Shown: piece after piece, positions 5,356 to 7,958 of the stretch
How the letters are laid out: each line of letters starts with the position of its first letter
Numbering within the stretch: position 1 is the first letter of the stretch
NCBI GenBank assembly: GCA_902791085.1
Contig: CADAUN010000079.1
Span: 1-7,958, forward strand
Length of the DNA: 7,958 bases
Origin: an uncultured Erysipelotrichaceae bacterium
Lineage (GTDB): Bacteria; Bacillota_I; Bacilli_A; RFN20; CAG-826
Direction: 5' to 3'
Notes under the pieces: model-generated
Told to the model about the DNA's origin: nothing
Seen by the model: the letters and a program-made list of their open reading frames with translations, nothing else
Database searches by the model: none
Position numbers and translations under genes: made by a program

Positions 5356-7767
5356 ATGAGCTACAACCATGAAGAAATCGAGAAGAAGTGGCGCGCCTAT
5401 TGGGCGGAACACAATACTTTTTATTGCGATACGCACGATTTCTCAAAGCCAAAATATTATGTGATGGACATGTTCCCTTATCCTTCTGGCGAAGGATTGC
5501 ACGTGGGCCATCCGGAAGGTTATACGGCAACCGATATTGTCGCCCGAATGAAACGAATGCAAGGATATAATGTCTTGCATCCGATGGGCTGGGATGCTTT
5601 TGGCTTGCCCGCAGAGCAATTCGCCATCAAGCAAAATCAACATCCAGAATCCTTTACCCGCAAAAACATCGCTCATTTCAAAGACCAAATTCAATCGTTA
5701 GGCTTTTCTTACGATTGGTCCAAAGAAATCGCGACCATTGATCCTTCTTATTACAAATGGACGCAATGGATTTTTGCCAAAATGTATCAGCATGATTTGG
5801 CTTATGTAGCTGATATTCCCGTCAATTATTGCCCGGAACTTGGTACGGTATTGGCCAACGAAGAGGTGATCGATGGCAAATCAGAACGCGGTGGTTATCC
5901 TGTGATCCGCATTCCGATGCGTCAATGGGTCTTACGAATCACTCGCTATGCCGATCGCTTGGAAAAAGATCTTTCTTCTTTAAATTGGCCAAAATCCACG
6001 ATAGAAATGCAAAAGAACTGGATTGGCCGCTCTTCTGGGGTCGAAATCACCTTCACGATTCAAGAACATCCTGAACAATCCTTCCGCGTTTTTACCACGC
6101 GTGTGGATACTTTATTCGGTTGTCAATATTGTTGTTTGGCTCCGGAACATCCGTTGGTCAAAACTTTGGTGACACCAGAACAAAAAGCTGAGGTGGAAGC
6201 TTATTGCGATGCGGCTGCCCACAAATCTGATTTGTCCCGTACTTCCTTAGAAAAAGATAAGACCGGCGTTTTCCTTGGCGTTCATGCGATAAATCCCATC
6301 AACGGAGAAGCCGTTCCCTTATTTGTTGCCGATTATGTGCTTGGCAGTTATGGCACCGGTGCCGTGATGGCTGTCCCTGCCCATGATGCCCGCGATTATG
6401 CTTTTGCCAAAAAATATCATCTTCCGATGGTCGAAGTGCTTAAAGGCGGTGACATCTCTAAAGCTGCTTTCGAAGGAGATGGCCCCCATTGTCATTCGTC
6501 TTTTGCCGATGGCTTAAATATTGCCGACGCCAAACGCGTCATCACGGCAAAATTAGAGGCGTTAGGCAAAGGCCACGAAGTGGTGAATTATAAATTACGG
6601 GACTGGATTTTCTCCCGTCAACGTTATTGGGGAGAGCCGATTCCTATGGTTCAGACGTCAGACGGCAAAGAAAACGCCGTAGATGAGAAAGAATTGCCGG
6701 TTGTTTTGCCCGAACTCGACGATTATCGTCCGAATAAAGATGGCAAACCGCCGCTTTCGAAAGCGCCAGCTTCTTGGCTCCACACGACGTGGCATGGCGA
6801 AAGTGCCGTTAGAGAAACCAATACCATGCCGCAATGGGCAGGTTCTTCTTGGTATTACATCCGTTATATTGATCCCCAAAACGAGAATGCTTTGGCGGAT
6901 CCAAAATTGCTTGAGCATTGGTTGCCAGTTGACTTATATATCGGTGGGCAAGAACATGCCGTTTTGCATTTGCTTTATGCCCGTTTCTGGCACAAATTCC
7001 TTTATGACATCGGCGTGGTTAAATGCAAAGAACCTTTCGCACGTCTTTATCATCAAGGAATGATTTTAGGACCCAATGGCGAAAAGATGTCTAAATCGCG
7101 TGGAAACGTCATTAACCCCGATGATATCGTGCATAGCAAAGGGGCAGACAGTTTACGCCTATTTGAAATGTTCGCCGGTCCTTTAAGCGATGCCAAACCC
7201 TGGTCTACGACAGGATTAGATGGATCTTATCGTTTTATTGAACGGGTATTCCGCGTGGTGGATGATCCTACTTTCTCTTCCCGTTTAACGAACGAGAATT
7301 CTGGCGAATTAGACACTTCTTATGCCTCTTTGGTGAAAAAAGTCACGGAAGACTTTGAAGCGTTGTCCTTTAATACGGCGATCGCTCAAATGATGGTTTT
7401 CGTGAACGATTGTTACAAAGCCAAATCGATTTATCGTCCTTATTGGGAAGGATTCGTTCAGATGTTTTCTTGTCTCTGCCCCTTTGTTGGCGAAGAGATG
7501 TGGCAGCGCTTAGGTCATAATGAAAGCATTGCTTATGCCCCTTGGCCCACGTATGATCCTGCGAAATTAACCAAAAACGAAGTCACCATTGGAGTGATGA
7601 TCAATGGCAAAGCCCGTGATGCGATCACTTTGGCGAAAAATGCGACGGAAGAAGAAGCTTTGACCATCGCAAAAGCGTCAGAGAAGACCAAGCATTGGCT
7701 AGAGGGCAAGACGATTCGCAAAGTTATCTATGTCCCCGGCAAGATTCTGAATCTCTTGATTGGCTAA
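5356..7767 (+). CDS. leuS: Leucine--tRNA ligase (LeuRS)
   Basis: This class I aminoacyl-tRNA synthetase charges tRNA-Leu with leucine. Its 803 residues are close to the usual bacterial 805 or so. The Rossmann core has HVGH (49-52) for HIGH and KMSKS (577-581). The inserted CP1 editing domain has TTRVDTLFG (247-255, with D251 and T252) and GTGAVMAVPAHD (333-344, with D344 as the expected editing aspartate), so post-transfer editing looks intact. V250 replaces the more common proline there. Other hallmarks are RDWIFSRQRYWGEPIP, SSWYYIRY and YIGGQEHAVLHLLYARFWHK. The anticodon-binding and C-terminal domains are complete, ending in a typical PGKILNLLIG. It starts 9 bases after glgA; an AGAGGAG (5337-5343) spaced 12 bases from the ATG is the likely ribosome site. 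No separate promoter or T-box precedes it, so it appears to be transcribed with the glycogen genes. Confidence 0.98.
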   Translation: MSYNHEEIEKKWRAYWAEHNTFYCDTHDFSKPKYYVMDMFPYPSGEGLHVGHPEGYTATDIVARMKRMQGYNVLHPMGWDAFGLPAEQFAIKQNQHPESFTRKNIAHFKDQIQSLGFSYDWSKEIATIDPSYYKWTQWIFAKMYQHDLAYVADIPVNYCPELGTVLANEEVIDGKSERGGYPVIRIPMRQWVLRITRYADRLEKDLSSLNWPKSTIEMQKNWIGRSSGVEITFTIQEHPEQSFRVFTTRVDTLFGCQYCCLAPEHPLVKTLVTPEQKAEVEAYCDAAAHKSDLSRTSLEKDKTGVFLGVHAINPINGEAVPLFVADYVLGSYGTGAVMAVPAHDARDYAFAKKYHLPMVEVLKGGDISKAAFEGDGPHCHSSFADGLNIADAKRVITAKLEALGKGHEVVNYKLRDWIFSRQRYWGEPIPMVQTSDGKENAVDEKELPVVLPELDDYRPNKDGKPPLSKAPASWLHTTWHGESAVRETNTMPQWAGSSWYYIRYIDPQNENALADPKLLEHWLPVDLYIGGQEHAVLHLLYARFWHKFLYDIGVVKCKEPFARLYHQGMILGPNGEKMSKSRGNVINPDDIVHSKGADSLRLFEMFAGPLSDAKPWSTTGLDGSYRFIERVFRVVDDPTFSSRLTNENSGELDTSYASLVKKVTEDFEALSFNTAIAQMMVFVNDCYKAKSIYRPYWEGFVQMFSCLCPFVGEEMWQRLGHNESIAYAPWPTYDPAKLTKNEVTIGVMINGKARDAITLAKNATEEEALTIAKASEKTKHWLEGKTIRKVIYVPGKILNLLIG

Positions 7768-7785
7768 ATCTTTTCTTTGCGTTAG

Positions 7786-7811
7786 AGCCGTTACTTCGGT
7801 AGCGGCTTTTT
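7786..7811 (+). terminator. Intrinsic terminator of the glgCDA-leuS operon
   Basis: AGCCGTTAC (7786-7794) pairs with GTAGCGGCT (7799-7807), with one T-G, around a TTCG loop closed by C-G, the very stable UUCG tetraloop form. TTTTT follows. It lies 18 bases after the leuS stop and should end the operon. Confidence 0.92.
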
Positions 7812-7845
7812 GATTCCCGTTTACTTCTGATTTTCCGACGTTTAC

Positions 7846-7851
7846 TATATT
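7846..7851 (+). promoter_or_regulatory. Candidate -10 element of the lipoprotein gene
   Basis: TATATT sits six bases before ATG 7857, so transcription would begin at or next to the start codon. The upstream region has no clear -35; TTACTT (7821-7826) at a 19-base spacing is the nearest. Tentative. Confidence 0.4.
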
Positions 7852-7856
7852 TTTTG

Positions 7857-7958
7857 ATGAAACCAAAGGTCGTCTCTTTTCTTTTCTTGCTCTCCTTGTG
7901 CCTTGTCGCGTGTCAAAAAGAAACTGCTCTTCCTTCTTTGGAAGAAAAGCCATATACG
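7857..7958 (+). CDS. Predicted lipoprotein, 5' part only
   Basis: The frame starts at ATG 7857 and is open to the window end, giving 34 residues. It begins with a lipoprotein signal peptide: basic start MKPK, a hydrophobic core VVSFLFLLSLC (5-15) and a lipobox LVAC (16-19) with the lipidated C19, followed by the polar linker QKETALPSLEEKP. By this signature the mature protein would be anchored to the outer face of the membrane after Lgt and Lsp processing. Nothing of the mature domain is visible, so function is unknown. It follows the leuS terminator and is probably a separate transcript. There is no Shine-Dalgarno sequence: the bases before ATG are TATATTTTTTG. Confidence 0.75.
   Translation, partial: MKPKVVSFLFLLSLCLVACQKETALPSLEEKPYT

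Noticed and set aside
7699..7953. 84-residue minus-strand frame at the right end
   Set aside because: It runs through the leuS 3' end, the terminator and the lipoprotein start, has no ribosome site or recognisable motif, and is a frame shadow.
1..7958. CRISPR arrays, tRNA or rRNA genes, transposases, phage or defence genes
   Set aside because: No spaced repeats, no tRNA-like cloverleaf and no mobile-element or defence protein motifs were seen on either strand.

Overview
The window reads as a chromosomal segment of a Gram-positive, Bacillota-type bacterium. The evidence is a SAM-I (S-box) riboswitch, a two-subunit GlgC/GlgD ADP-glucose pyrophosphorylase, a bL28 lacking the paired zinc cysteines, a roughly 803-residue LeuRS, strong GGAGG-type ribosome sites and TTGACA/TATAAT-like promoters. 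TGA is used as a stop and tryptophan is TGG, so the code is standard. I cannot name the genus; a Bacilli- or Erysipelotrichia-like gut lineage would fit, but that is a guess.

Left part, 1-1511, all on the minus strand. From right to left it holds a strong promoter, rpmB (bL28) and its terminator, then a two-domain cupin protein with an uncertain start and its own terminator. Next comes a short membrane-protein remnant resembling the C-terminal tail of a cation:proton antiporter. Last is a clean promoter feeding a SAM-I riboswitch with an intrinsic terminator. The gene controlled by the riboswitch lies beyond base 1 and is not visible.

Centre and right, 1565-7811, on the plus strand. A divergent promoter region with a 13-bp palindrome and a perfect 12-bp tandem repeat drives glgC-glgD-glgA, which are joined by two 4-base ATGA overlaps. 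leuS follows glgA after only 9 bases, with no promoter, T-box or terminator between them. The unit ends at a UUCG-loop terminator. GlgC and GlgD make ADP-glucose from glucose-1-phosphate and ATP, and GlgA polymerises it into glycogen. LeuRS charges tRNA-Leu and is mechanistically unrelated, so its place here is a matter of transcription. Branching enzyme (glgB) and phosphorylase (glgP) are not in the window.

Right edge, 7846-7958: the start of a lipoprotein gene, possibly leaderless and cut off by the window end.

I looked for an undescribed system and did not find one. Most of the window is housekeeping and glycogen metabolism. The points most worth a second look are the glgC operator-like region, leuS inside the glycogen operon, the antiporter remnant, the cupin start that overlaps a -35 element, and the possibly leaderless lipoprotein.
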